DNA of 11,126 nucleotides from positions 1 through 11,126 of the forward strand of contig DYKW01000045.1 in assembly GCA_020722405.1 (NCBI GenBank), read 5' to 3'. A program made the position numbers and the translations under genes. This document shows, one piece after another, positions 1-6,854 of the stretch (its first letter is position 1; each line of letters opens with the position of its first letter). Under the pieces are notes generated by a model that saw only the letters and a list, made by a program, of their open reading frames with translations, was not told where the DNA came from and made no database searches. The stretch is from Anaerolinea thermophila (GTDB taxonomy: Bacteria; Chloroflexota; Anaerolineae; Anaerolineales; DRKV01).

Positions 1-43
1 ATTTTCACCACCAGACATGAAAATCTATTTTCAGATCAGATAC
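1..43 (+). repeat. Left copy of 43-bp terminal inverted repeat
   Basis: All 43 bases match the reverse complement of 11074-11116 without a mismatch; the match stops at base 44. Because the window begins at base 1, the true outer limit cannot be seen. Inside it, GAAAAT at 19-24 and ATTTTC at 27-32 form a small AT-rich stem, and ATTTTC at 1-6 can also pair with 19-24. It could be a mobile-element end, a duplicated upstream regulatory sequence, or an assembly-end effect; the sequence does not decide. Confidence 0.9.
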
Positions 44-106
44 CAACTACTCAACTATCCGGCGGCATGGGAGCCGCCTCTGCTGAGCCCTCCTTATCAG
101 GAGTGA
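2..106 (+). other. Possible 3' end of a truncated reading frame
   Basis: Frame 2 is open from the window edge to a TGA at 104-106, giving about 34 codons that end in a proline-rich stretch (AAWEPPLLSPPYQE). An internal ATG lies at 17-19. It could be the tail of a gene that starts outside the window, or chance. The first 14 codons lie inside the terminal repeat, and in the other copy the same frame is closed by stops on both sides, so coding is not well supported. Confidence 0.15.
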
Positions 107-387
107 ATTTACACATGGCTGTACGATAAAAATGGTGCGTGTTTTTGGGGTAGGCGAAGGCACTGCCCTTACCTACCCTCTAAAATTCATTGGGGCGTTA
201 CTCCAGTTGGGGAATCTTATCAGATTTTCAGCCAAAACTTGCATAAAGTTACATTGTACAGGGCGAGGATTGGGGATAAACTTAGCCTGTTTTTATTTCG
301 CTTTGGCGTGTCTTTTCAATAAAGTTGATGAGGCGACTGTCACCTTTGATCCTGAGATATTGAGGAGATTCCCTTTGGATAAATGAT
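44..387. other. Leader region with hairpins, no convincing gene
   Basis: About 340 bp before the HTH gene. It holds a GGCGGC/GCCGCC hairpin at 61-78, a small CTCCT/AGGAG hairpin at 90-103, and a long stable hairpin at 148-178. An 84-codon frame at 132-386 has no good ribosome-binding site and resembles nothing I recognise, so I do not call it. No clear -35/-10 pair was found. The segment is more AT-rich than its neighbours after base 180. It may be an untranslated leader, a small RNA, or decayed sequence. Confidence 0.5.
148..178. other. Stable hairpin in leader
   Basis: GGGTAGG (148-154) pairs perfectly with CCTACCC (172-178), and the inner AAGGC/GCC-TT bases extend the stem around an ACT loop. 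No U-tract follows on either strand, so it is not a standard intrinsic terminator. I do not match it to a known riboswitch. Confidence 0.5.
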
Positions 388-1050
388 ATGCCCACCGATA
401 ACAAAGAATGGCTTAACTTGTCTGAAACGGCCGCGTTGCTTGGCGTACATCCTGGCACGGTACGCAATTGGTCGAATAAGGGTAAATTGCCCGTACACCG
501 TACCCACGGCGGGCATCGGCGTTATCGCCGGGATGAAATTTTGCTTTGGATGCAATCCCGCGCCGGTGAGGATAACCCCAACGTGATTGTGCAATCGTTT
601 TATCAGGCATTGCGCAATATCCGTTTGACCGTTAGCGAAGGACAATTGGAGAATGAATCGTGGTATGCCTGCCTGGACGAACATGCTCGCATGCAATATC
701 GCATGAGCGGACGCAATCTGTTGCAAGGGTTGATTGCCTCCCTTTCTGGGACGCCGGAAAGCGCGCGAGCAGAGGCCAGGGCGCTGGGCTATGAGTACGC
801 CTCCCGCGCGCATTTGAACGCACTTAGCCTGATGGATGCCACGCAGGCTTTTCTTTTTTTCCGCAACATGGTGATGGCTGCGTTGATGGAATCCTATCAA
901 GCGGCCTCGGTGAGCACCGCCGCTACCTGGCGGGTGGCGATGGAGCGGGTCATTGCGTTTACCGACCAGGTGTTGCTTTCGTTGTTGGAGACGTTCGAAG
1001 TCTATGACCACTCCCAACAAAAAAACGGAAACCACGCGCAAGCCGCTTGA
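388..1050 (+). CDS. HTH transcriptional regulator with RsbRD_N-like sensor domain
   Basis: The 220-residue product is probably a cytoplasmic transcription regulator. Residues 9-31 form a MerR/excisionase-type helix-turn-helix (LNLSETAALLGVHPGTVRNW), followed by a wing at 37-55 rich in His/Arg (HRTHGGHRRYRRDEI), as in the SinR/HTH_17 class. Residues about 65-205 are all-helical and fit the RsbRD_N pattern: conserved Trp near 92, LG-x-x-YA near 133-138, then a SL-x-DA-x-x-AF-x-x-FR helix at 147-159. In known proteins that domain senses a signal or mediates partner binding. A TGA at 361 in frame leaves ATG 388 as the only good start; the nearest SD-like GAGGAG (362-367) is 20 nt away, which is unusually far. 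The end overlaps the next gene by 47 bp, suggesting co-transcription. The HTH is certain in type; ligand and targets are unknown. Confidence 0.85.
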   Translation: MPTDNKEWLNLSETAALLGVHPGTVRNWSNKGKLPVHRTHGGHRRYRRDEILLWMQSRAGEDNPNVIVQSFYQALRNIRLTVSEGQLENESWYACLDEHARMQYRMSGRNLLQGLIASLSGTPESARAEARALGYEYASRAHLNALSLMDATQAFLFFRNMVMAALMESYQAASVSTAATWRVAMERVIAFTDQVLLSLLETFEVYDHSQQKNGNHAQAA

Positions 1051-1162
1051 CTCCCGGCGGAATCGCTTGATGGGCGTTATTTGGGGGCTGCTCCTACTGG
1101 GGCTGCTGATTACGCTGGTGGTTGTCGGGGTATCTGTTGTTGGAGTCTTCCCTGCGGTTTGA
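1004..1162 (+). CDS. 52-residue single-pass membrane protein
   Basis: Starts at ATG 1004 inside the upstream HTH gene, in another frame, and ends at TGA 1160-1162. The N-terminal 23 residues are polar and basic (KK, TRK, RRNR), followed by one strongly hydrophobic segment at about 24-49 rich in Leu, Val and Gly. The positive-inside rule places the N terminus in the cytoplasm. GGAG (987-990) and GAAG (997-1000) precede the start, neither ideally spaced. The 47-bp overlap and the membrane-protein gene 35 bp downstream suggest translational coupling and a role with them. No family is recognised; the alternative is a chance frame, but composition and context favour a gene. Confidence 0.6.
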   Translation: MTTPNKKTETTRKPLDSRRNRLMGVIWGLLLLGLLITLVVVGVSVVGVFPAV

Positions 1163-1197
1163 GGTGATATCAACTTCTCACGAAAAGGATGAAAGGT

Positions 1198-1917
1198 ATG
1201 CACACTTACTTTCCTATTTTTTCCACGCTGGTTACCTTTGCGTTTGCGGCCGCAGTGTTGAACCGTTTCCGTTACAAACGCGGCACGCATTTGTTGCTGT
1301 GGGGGCTGGGGTTGGTGATGTATGGCCTGGGGACGTTGACCGAGGTCATCCTGTCCTTTCAGTTTAACACCCTGGCGCTCAAAACCTGGTACCTGATGGG
1401 TGCTATGCTGACCGCGGCCTGGCTGGGGGAAGGGTCAATCCATCTCCTGGTGCGCAAGCGCGGCGTCGCCCCAACGCTGACCAAAATTTTGACCGTCGTT
1501 TCTCTTGTGGCCGCCTGGTTAGTCCTGACCGCGCCGGTGGTTTCTTCCGCTGCGGCCGGTTTCGACCCCGCTCAGCCGGTCTCGATGCAGTACAAGGAGA
1601 TTCTGACCCGTAACGGTCTGATGATTTTCTTGACGATTATTTTGAACATTTACGGTACGTTAGGGCTGGTGGGGGGTGCCTTGTATTCGGCCTTCCTATT
1701 TTGGCGCAAGCAAGTGCTCTTCGATCGCATGGTGGGCAACGTGCTGATTGCTGCCGGCGCATTGATGCCTGCCATGGCCGGTTCATTTATCAAGGCCGGG
1801 TTGGCGGATTGGCTTTACCTGAGCGAATTTCTGGGAGCCGCCCTCATGTACGCCGGCTTTTTGCGTGCTACGGTCGTGCGCCCGGTTGGCGCGCGACAAC
1901 CGGCGGGGACAAGTTGA
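1198..1917 (+). CDS. Seven-helix integral membrane protein of unknown function
   Basis: The 239-residue product is almost wholly hydrophobic, with about seven membrane helices starting near residues 4, 30, 60, 92, 140, 178 and 203. The only long polar loop is near 115-135. The layout resembles the 7TM sensor regions found in front of some bacterial kinases, but no output domain follows, so it may be a receptor, carrier or scaffold. I prefer ATG 1198 over in-frame ATG 1189, because AAAAGGA (1183-1189) lies 8 nt before 1198 but touches 1189. It is the last gene of the HTH/small-TM/7TM operon and is followed by a strong terminator. The natural reading is that the HTH protein regulates or is regulated through this membrane pair; that is inference from linkage only. 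Confidence 0.75.
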   Translation: MHTYFPIFSTLVTFAFAAAVLNRFRYKRGTHLLLWGLGLVMYGLGTLTEVILSFQFNTLALKTWYLMGAMLTAAWLGEGSIHLLVRKRGVAPTLTKILTVVSLVAAWLVLTAPVVSSAAAGFDPAQPVSMQYKEILTRNGLMIFLTIILNIYGTLGLVGGALYSAFLFWRKQVLFDRMVGNVLIAAGALMPAMAGSFIKAGLADWLYLSEFLGAALMYAGFLRATVVRPVGARQPAGTS

Positions 1918-1946
1918 CGCCCCCCTGCTGGCATGTGGAATAGAAA

Positions 1947-1972
1947 AAGCGCGCAGTGAAAACTGCGCGCTT
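1947..1972. terminator. Bidirectional intrinsic terminator
   Basis: An 11-bp perfect stem (1947-1957 with 1962-1972, AAGCGCGCAGT) is capped by a GAAA tetraloop. The plus strand continues CTGTTTTG and the minus strand reads TTTTTCTA through and after the stem. It sits between convergent genes ending at 1917 (plus) and 1996 (minus), so it can serve both. Confidence 0.9.
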
Positions 1973-1995
1973 CTGTTTTGTGCGGGGTATCCGGT

Positions 1996-3492
1996 TTACA
2001 ATTCCGCAGGCCAACTCGGTAGCGGCATGAGCGGGGAAAAGTCCACTTCTCGCCCGTCAATCTCGAAGCGGTAGCGTCCCAGACGCGTGACGGACGGCCA
2101 TGTTTCCCAAAAGGTTTGCAGGCTGGATAGTTCCTCCGCTTCCATCCAAAAGGACGGGTCGGAGGTGGCTTTGAAGCCGCAGATGTGTGCCAGCGCCTGC
2201 CCCCAGGCTTTTTCTTCTGGTTGCAACATGTTGTAGCGGGTGCGGAAGAAGGCCACGTCCGGGTCAAGGTCTACCAACGGTTCCAACCACAGACGGTTGA
2301 CCGAAGAACGCACTGCATTTTGCAGGCCTGGGGTGATGTAGTTGTGCATCCCGGCGGTAACGATGATGTTGTCGAAGTAAGGGGCGGTATCCGCACCGAT
2401 GCGCAGTCCGTCGGCAATGCCCAGCGCGGGGTAGATGGGCACGCCACATAGCAGAAGATAGGTCTCTTCACCAACCACCCGGCGGATGAGCGTCAGCGCT
2501 GCGCGCAAGGCTTGCTCGCGCGGCATGTCTACGTGCCGGTGACCCGGTAGTGCGGCGGCGTACAGGAAATCCAGTTTCAGGTAGTCGTATCCCCAAGACA
2601 GTACGGTGCGCATGGTTTCTTCCAGCCAGGCCTGGACTTCGGGGTGGGTCGTGTCCAGAGCATACATCGGGGCGTTCCAGTTGTGTCCGGCAGAGACGGG
2701 GGTTCCCTGTTCGTCGTGAAGCAACCAATCCGGATGTTCGCGGTAGAGCCTCGCGCTTTCTTTGACAATGAAGGGCGCCAACCACAGGCCGGGGCGCTTC
2801 CCGTTTGCCCGAATTGCGCTTGCCAGCGCCTCCATACCGGAGGGAAATTTGGCATTGGGTTGCCAATCCCCGACATCCTGCTGCCAGCCGTCATCAAGTT
2901 GAAAAACCTCGTAGGGCATAGCGGACAACCCTTGCAGGGTTGCCAACATGACCGGTTCGGAGATATTTTCGTACAGGGAATACCATGAACACCACACGCG
3001 CGGGGGCCGAGGGGTGCTACGGCGAACCCCAAAGTGTTCTGCCAGACGACGGGCATACGCGCCAAAGACGGTTTGTTCTTCCCCCAGGGCTACAAACCAG
3101 CGGGCATCAGCAGCCAACGCGCGCGCATGTAATTGACAGCCATCCAGGTGTAGCCGCCCTTCCAGGCCGAGCGCACCGACCAGTAGCACTTGTCCATCGG
3201 GGGTTTCGACAGCGGTCAAGCCTACGCTTTGCCAGTGTGGGCGCAGCAGCATAGGCGGATCGTCGATTTGCGGGGCGTGAATGTAGGGTTGCGGGCGAAT
3301 GAACGGCGCATTACTGTCCAGCCAGGCCGTCAGCGACCAGGAATGCCAGCCGTGGCGATAAAAGCGGGTTGGCCGGAAGGGGAGTTCCAGGATAATGTGT
3401 TCCCCGCGCAACAAGTAACCGCCGTCTGTGAGACGCTGTTCGGCGGCTGTCACCTTGAGGGTCAGGTTACCACCTAAAGGGAGTTGGAACAT
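1996..3492 (-). CDS. Alpha-galactosidase, GH36 (clan GH-D), short form
   Basis: The 498-residue enzyme should release terminal alpha-galactose from galactosides such as melibiose or raffinose-type sugars by a retaining mechanism. An N-terminal beta-sandwich-like region (1-160) contains GWHSWS (48-53). The TIM barrel then shows WCSWY (167-171), FQLDDGW (197-203), the nucleophile Asp308 in LKLDF (305-309), and the acid/base Asp368 in GLRIGAD (362-368). Length is near the compact bacterial type rather than the roughly 700-residue enzymes. No signal peptide is visible, so it is probably cytoplasmic and needs an importer. GGAG 8 nt before ATG 3492 supports the start. It lies 18 bp after the MFS gene on the same strand. 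Clan assignment is firm; galactose specificity is likely but not proved. Confidence 0.88.
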   Translation of the reverse strand: MFQLPLGGNLTLKVTAAEQRLTDGGYLLRGEHIILELPFRPTRFYRHGWHSWSLTAWLDSNAPFIRPQPYIHAPQIDDPPMLLRPHWQSVGLTAVETPDGQVLLVGALGLEGRLHLDGCQLHARALAADARWFVALGEEQTVFGAYARRLAEHFGVRRSTPRPPRVWCSWYSLYENISEPVMLATLQGLSAMPYEVFQLDDGWQQDVGDWQPNAKFPSGMEALASAIRANGKRPGLWLAPFIVKESARLYREHPDWLLHDEQGTPVSAGHNWNAPMYALDTTHPEVQAWLEETMRTVLSWGYDYLKLDFLYAAALPGHRHVDMPREQALRAALTLIRRVVGEETYLLLCGVPIYPALGIADGLRIGADTAPYFDNIIVTAGMHNYITPGLQNAVRSSVNRLWLEPLVDLDPDVAFFRTRYNMLQPEEKAWGQALAHICGFKATSDPSFWMEAEELSSLQTFWETWPSVTRLGRYRFEIDGREVDFSPLMPLPSWPAEL

Positions 3493-3510
3493 GGGGAGGT
3501 CTCCAAAGGG

Positions 3511-4794
3511 TCAGGCATTTTGCGCGAGGCTGCGAGCACTCATTTCATCGCGTAGGTTTTGGATGTCTTTTTCGATAAAGCGTAGCGCTCCCAGATAAAT
3601 GACAAAACATATTGCCCAGGCAACCACAGAAACCCACAAAATGGCCGTGCCCATACTGGTCTTATCAGCCAGGTATCCGGCCAATGCCGGGGCGCTGGCC
3701 GCGCCGGTGTTTTCGATGAAATACTCTACCGCATGGGCGGTGCTGCGCACTTCTGGGGTGGTGACATCGAAAATCGTCGCCACCACGTTAGGTGCCGAGA
3801 AAGGGATAAAGAGCGCCGCTAACAGCATGAAGATAAAGAAAGTAGCATGTGCTTCGAGGGGGGTTTTTATAGCAGCCATTAATGTCACTGCGCCCATGAA
3901 TACGCCAACGCTAGAAGTCAGCACGCGTCCCTTGCGTGTGCGGCGAAAGAGCGCATCGCCAAGGGAACCACCAACGAAGAAGCCGGCGGCCATCACCAAA
4001 ATGACCGGCACCATGGTCGTCAAAATGCTGTTGGAATCGTAGAGGCGCTCTTTTTCGAGATAGTCGAAGAAAAAGTAGGTGATCACATTCCAGGGGAAGA
4101 CGCCGGCAAAGCCTTGCCCAAAGATGAACCACATGGTGGGCTTGCGGAAGATGGTGGCCGCTGCCTGCCAGGAAAAGTGGAAGGCCGGCACCTCGCCGCT
4201 TTCTTCGAATTCCGGCTCGCTCTGGCCGCGTGGCATTTCTTTGACGCCGAAGTAAATTGCCAACGCCAGCAGCACGCCCAGTCCGCCGGTAATGTAGAAC
4301 ACTGTTCGCCAGCCGATGACCGGTGCCAACATCAAAGCTAGTAACATCCCTAACAGGTAGCCGATGGGTTGGGCGATTTGCAGGATGCCGTATATCCGGC
4401 TGCGTTGTTTGGGCCCAAAGTAGTCGGCTACCAGGGAGTACAGGCCGGGATAGGATGAATCGTCGATGCCGGTAGAGGCGCGCGTCACCAGGAACCAGGT
4501 ATAGTTTGGGGCGATGGCGCTTAGCCAGGTGGTAGAACCCCAGATGAAAGAAGCCAGGGCCAACAGGCGAGCGCGGGCATAACGGTCGTACAGATAGCCC
4601 CACAGTGGATAGAGCACCGTCCCAACGATTAATGCGCCGGTGATAATCAGCCCAAATTGGAAGTTGCTCAACCCGAAGGTCTCACTGATCGGCGATTTGA
4701 GCGGTCCAATCAGCAATTTGTCGGTTTGGTGCAACAACATGAACAGAAAGAAAATCACAATAGTCCGTCGTTGCAGAGATTTTGTGGATTTCAT
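3511..4794 (-). CDS. MFS transporter, probably galactoside/sugar uptake
   Basis: The 427-residue protein has the 12-helix profile of the Major Facilitator Superfamily: two six-helix halves separated by a charged cytoplasmic loop at about 185-210. Motif A is visible after TM2 as GYLYDRYARAR (66-76). The segment GIDDSSYPGLYSLVADYF (109-126), followed by RSR-x-YG, resembles the spinster/hexuronate-type branch. An acidic residue in TM1 (Asp24) may take part in proton coupling. I take ATG 4794, preceded by AAGGAGG, rather than the upstream ATG 4851, which would add 19 non-conserved residues. It leads a two-gene unit with the GH36 enzyme, so an alpha-galactoside or its aglycone is the likely cargo. 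That specificity is inferred from linkage only. Confidence 0.85.
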   Translation of the reverse strand: MKSTKSLQRRTIVIFFLFMLLHQTDKLLIGPLKSPISETFGLSNFQFGLIITGALIVGTVLYPLWGYLYDRYARARLLALASFIWGSTTWLSAIAPNYTWFLVTRASTGIDDSSYPGLYSLVADYFGPKQRSRIYGILQIAQPIGYLLGMLLALMLAPVIGWRTVFYITGGLGVLLALAIYFGVKEMPRGQSEPEFEESGEVPAFHFSWQAAATIFRKPTMWFIFGQGFAGVFPWNVITYFFFDYLEKERLYDSNSILTTMVPVILVMAAGFFVGGSLGDALFRRTRKGRVLTSSVGVFMGAVTLMAAIKTPLEAHATFFIFMLLAALFIPFSAPNVVATIFDVTTPEVRSTAHAVEYFIENTGAASAPALAGYLADKTSMGTAILWVSVVAWAICFVIYLGALRFIEKDIQNLRDEMSARSLAQNA

Positions 4795-4881
4795 GGTGCC
4801 TCCTTGTGAAAATGATGTAGGGAAGTAGAACGGGTGGCTGTTACGACACAAGGATTGAGGCTATGAAGAACCTGCTATAAA

Positions 4882-4897
4882 TTTGAGTATACTTGAA
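4882..4897 (-). promoter_or_regulatory. Candidate promoter/operator for MFS-GH36 unit
   Basis: On the minus strand TATACT (4891-4886) matches a -10 in 5 of 6 bases and is centred in an imperfect palindrome around GTATAC (arms match in 6 of 8). No good -35 lies at the right distance, and TTGTAT upstream pairs better with a poorer TATAGC downstream. It could bind a sugar-responsive repressor, but the evidence is weak. Confidence 0.25.
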
Positions 4898-5081
4898 ATA
4901 CAAGGTTTTGTGCATCTGTTTTTGTATCATTTCGGTAACTGCCTACGTGATCATGGATTGTCGTTTCGCAACGTAAAACTGTTACCACGAATTAAGAAAC
5001 CAGGTAGTCAGTTACTCATTTCAAAACCTGGGACCGCATCTGGTGTGCTGACCCTTCCGCATCGGAGGGAGGAAAGAAGAA

Positions 5082-5097
5082 CGCCAGGGCGCAAAAA
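5082..5097 (+). repeat. Degenerate octamer repeat (two units)
   Basis: CGCCAGGG followed directly by CGCAAAAA, two divergent units of the CGCNAAGN octamer. The flank (AACGCC before, a CATGTTTTCACG-like stretch after) resembles that of the copy at 9741-9764. Confidence 0.4.
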
Positions 5098-5138
5098 AAC
5101 CATGTTTTCACGCTAAAACCAGCGTGTATCCAGAAAAA

Positions 5139-5168
5139 CCTTTGCGTCTTCGCGACTTTGCGTTAAGG
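5139..5168 (-). repeat. Octamer-periodic dispersed repeat, copy B
   Basis: Read on the minus strand: CCTTAA, then three tandem octamers CGCAAAGT, CGCGAAGA, CGCAAAGG. It matches 8025-8054 in 28 of 30 positions in opposite orientation, so the two copies bracket the DUF6391, holA, 82-residue and FtsK-like genes as an inverted pair. Confidence 0.85.
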
Positions 5169-5199
5169 TGTTTTTGGGCTACTCCTGACCAGCCGCGCG

Positions 5200-5208
5200 T
5201 GATACAAT
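5200..5208 (+). promoter_or_regulatory. Extended -10 promoter for DUF6391-holA
   Basis: TGATACAAT fits the extended -10 pattern TGnTATAAT with one mismatch, and lies about 42 nt before the ATG at 5250. No consensus -35 is present 17 nt upstream, as is common for extended -10 promoters. Confidence 0.4.
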
Positions 5209-5249
5209 CAATCTCAATATGTTTCCTGCGATGAAAGGATACAACTTTT

Positions 5250-5771
5250 ATGAGTACCCCCTTCGACTTTTTCTTGAATTTCCCCCCGGTTTCCCGTATT
5301 CGTCGCAATCACGGCCTGGAACACGCCACCCTGCACCTGTTGGCGGAGCGCTTTCCGCATTTGAGCATGGCCGGGCACTCCGATACCGGTGGCTTTTGGT
5401 TGCTGGGAGACATTCCCGAAGAGGCTGTCTCCCAGGCGGTAGCAGATGCCTTGCAGCGTATGAAACAAGGAGAACACCACCTGGCGGTACACCCTAACTG
5501 CGGCACGAACTTCGTCACCAGCGGCAGTATGGCCGGCATTGCCGGCGCAGCCGCCATGTGGGGCGCAGGCAGCAACTGGCGGGATAAAGCCGAACGGCTC
5601 TCTCTGGCTGCTTTGCTGGCGACGGTCGCCTTGATTTTCTCCCGGCCACTGGGGTTGTGGCTACAGAAGCGCGTAACGACCTCCGGACATCCCGGCTCGT
5701 TAACGGTAACTGAAATTCGCCGTACCATGCGCGGTAATTTCCCGGCTTATCGGGTGAACACACGCGGCTGA
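5250..5771 (+). CDS. DUF6391-family protein with HxxEH motif
   Basis: The 173-residue protein fits the family seen in Chloroflexota and Cyanobacteria annotated as DUF6391, recognised by RRNHGLEHATLHLL (18-31), a GH-x-D-x-GGF-x-LLG segment (42-53) and HPNCGTN (81-87). The first block contains H21-x-x-E24-H25 plus His29, the residue pattern of inverted zincins, and His81/Cys84 could add ligands; no peptidase activity is known to me. A glycine/alanine-rich segment (92-107) and a hydrophobic helix at 117-138 suggest membrane association. AAAGGA lies 10 nt before the ATG. holA begins only 7 bp after the stop, so the two are probably co-transcribed. Family naming is from memory of the motif; function is unknown. 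Confidence 0.75.
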   Translation: MSTPFDFFLNFPPVSRIRRNHGLEHATLHLLAERFPHLSMAGHSDTGGFWLLGDIPEEAVSQAVADALQRMKQGEHHLAVHPNCGTNFVTSGSMAGIAGAAAMWGAGSNWRDKAERLSLAALLATVALIFSRPLGLWLQKRVTTSGHPGSLTVTEIRRTMRGNFPAYRVNTRG

Positions 5772-5778
5772 CGAAATC

Positions 5779-6795
5779 ATGAGTGTTCCTGCGGTTTACA
5801 TTTTGCACGGCAACGATACTTTTGCCATCCAGGAGCAAATCGCTGAGATGACCGCGCGCTTGGATACGCAGGGCATGGCGGAACTCAATACCACTCGTTT
5901 GGAAGGGAACAATGTTTCCTTGAGCCAAGTACGCAACGCGGTTGGCGCCCTGCCCTTTTTGGCCGAACGCCGCCTGGTGATTTGGCTCAATCCCCTGAAT
6001 GTCCTGCATAGCCAGGCCCAACGGCAGGAATTCCTGGACTTGCTGGCACAGGTGCCAACGACGGCCGCCCTGGTGTTGGTGTGCGATGAGGAACCGCTCG
6101 ATGACACCCAACTGCCCTTCCGAGAGCACGGCCTCAAGGCACCGCTCAAGGACCATTGGCTGGTGCGCTGGGCGAAAGAAAATCCCCAAAAGGCCTTTTT
6201 GCGCGGCTTTTTGCGCCCGGCCGGCGCAGCGATGGCGCGCTGGATTCAGCATTACGTCGGCAATCAACAAGGGGAAATCACGCCCCAGGCAGCAGCATTA
6301 CTTGCCAGTTTGGTCGGTTCGGATACGCATACCGCAGCCAACGAATGCGAGAAGTTGCTGGCCTATGTCGACGCACGACGCCCGATTGATGAAGCCGATG
6401 TGGACTTGTTGGTGACCAACAACGCCGAAACCAATGTCTTCGAGATGGTGGATGCGCTGGGACAGCAACAAGGGCGGAAGGCGCTGGCCTTGCTTACCCG
6501 TTTGCTGGAAGAACAAGAGGGCATGGTGCTTTTTGGCATGGTGGTGCGACAATTTCGGCTGTTGCTTCTGGCGCGCGAAGTGCTCGATGATGGGGGACAG
6601 GAACAAGATGTGGCCGCCCGTCTCAAAATCCACTCTTACGTGGCGCGTAAAATCACCGCTCAGGCGCGGCGCTTCTCGATGTCCAATTTAGAGACCATCT
6701 ATCACACCCTGGTTACGCTGGACGAGGCCATCAAAACCGGAGAGAATGATCCGGCGGTAGCGCTCAGCACGTTTACCGCTGCGCTGACTTCGTAA
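5779..6795 (+). CDS. holA: DNA polymerase III subunit delta
   Basis: The 338-residue product is the clamp-loader delta subunit, which opens the beta sliding clamp during replication. The N terminus VYILHGNDTFAIQEQIAEM (6-24) is the typical degenerate nucleotide-site region of delta. VGALPFLAERRLVIW (55-69) and LVLVCDEEPLD (98-108) follow. The lid and collar domains contain EITPQAAALLASLVGSD (166-182), NECEKL (188-193), the NNAETNVFEMVDAL segment (213-226) and a final LVTLDEAIKTGE helix near 311-322. Length matches the usual size of about 330-345. The start is 7 bp after the DUF6391 stop with only a weak SD, which suggests coupling. Confidence in identity is high, although delta subunits diverge strongly in sequence. 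Confidence 0.93.
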   Translation: MSVPAVYILHGNDTFAIQEQIAEMTARLDTQGMAELNTTRLEGNNVSLSQVRNAVGALPFLAERRLVIWLNPLNVLHSQAQRQEFLDLLAQVPTTAALVLVCDEEPLDDTQLPFREHGLKAPLKDHWLVRWAKENPQKAFLRGFLRPAGAAMARWIQHYVGNQQGEITPQAAALLASLVGSDTHTAANECEKLLAYVDARRPIDEADVDLLVTNNAETNVFEMVDALGQQQGRKALALLTRLLEEQEGMVLFGMVVRQFRLLLLAREVLDDGGQEQDVAARLKIHSYVARKITAQARRFSMSNLETIYHTLVTLDEAIKTGENDPAVALSTFTAALTS

Positions 6796-6823
6796 CGACG
6801 AAACCCACCTGGTAAGCCTGAAC

Positions 6824-6854
6824 GGGGCATTCTCACGAAGGAGTGAGTTGCCCC
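6824..6854. terminator. Hairpin between convergent holA and minus-strand gene
   Basis: GGGGCA (6824-6829) pairs with TGCCCC (6849-6854) and CTCAC (6832-6836) with GTGAG (6843-6847), closing on a GAAGGA loop. It overlaps the stop codon of the 82-residue gene (6833-6835). Neither strand has a U-tract after it, so it is at best a non-canonical terminator or a 3'-end stabilising structure. Confidence 0.45.

Larger units (their letters stand above)
4795..5249. other. Divergent intergenic region with repeats and promoters
   Basis: This 455-bp gap separates the leftward MFS/GH36 unit from the rightward DUF6391/holA unit. It contains candidate promoter elements for both, two octamer-repeat copies (5082-5097 and 5139-5168), and a CCAGGT/ACCTGG inverted repeat at 5000-5031. 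The 8-mer CTACGTGA at 4943-4950 also occurs in the repeat at 8115-8129. No gene is supported here. Confidence 0.6.

Noticed and set aside
120..180. Cobalamin or c-di-GMP riboswitch suggested by GGCACTGCC and GGTGCGTG strings
   Set aside because: The conserved core boxes and downstream helices of those riboswitches are absent, and the downstream gene is a regulator without a matching pathway.
132..386. 84-codon plus-strand frame before the HTH gene
   Set aside because: No ribosome-binding site, spans the 148-178 hairpin, mixed composition without recognisable domains.
340..1290. Long minus-strand frame of 316 codons
   Set aside because: Lies opposite the HTH, small TM and 7TM genes; Arg/His-rich composition is typical of antisense shadow frames.
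5515..6270. 251-codon minus-strand frame
   Set aside because: Antisense to DUF6391 and holA, which have clear family motifs.
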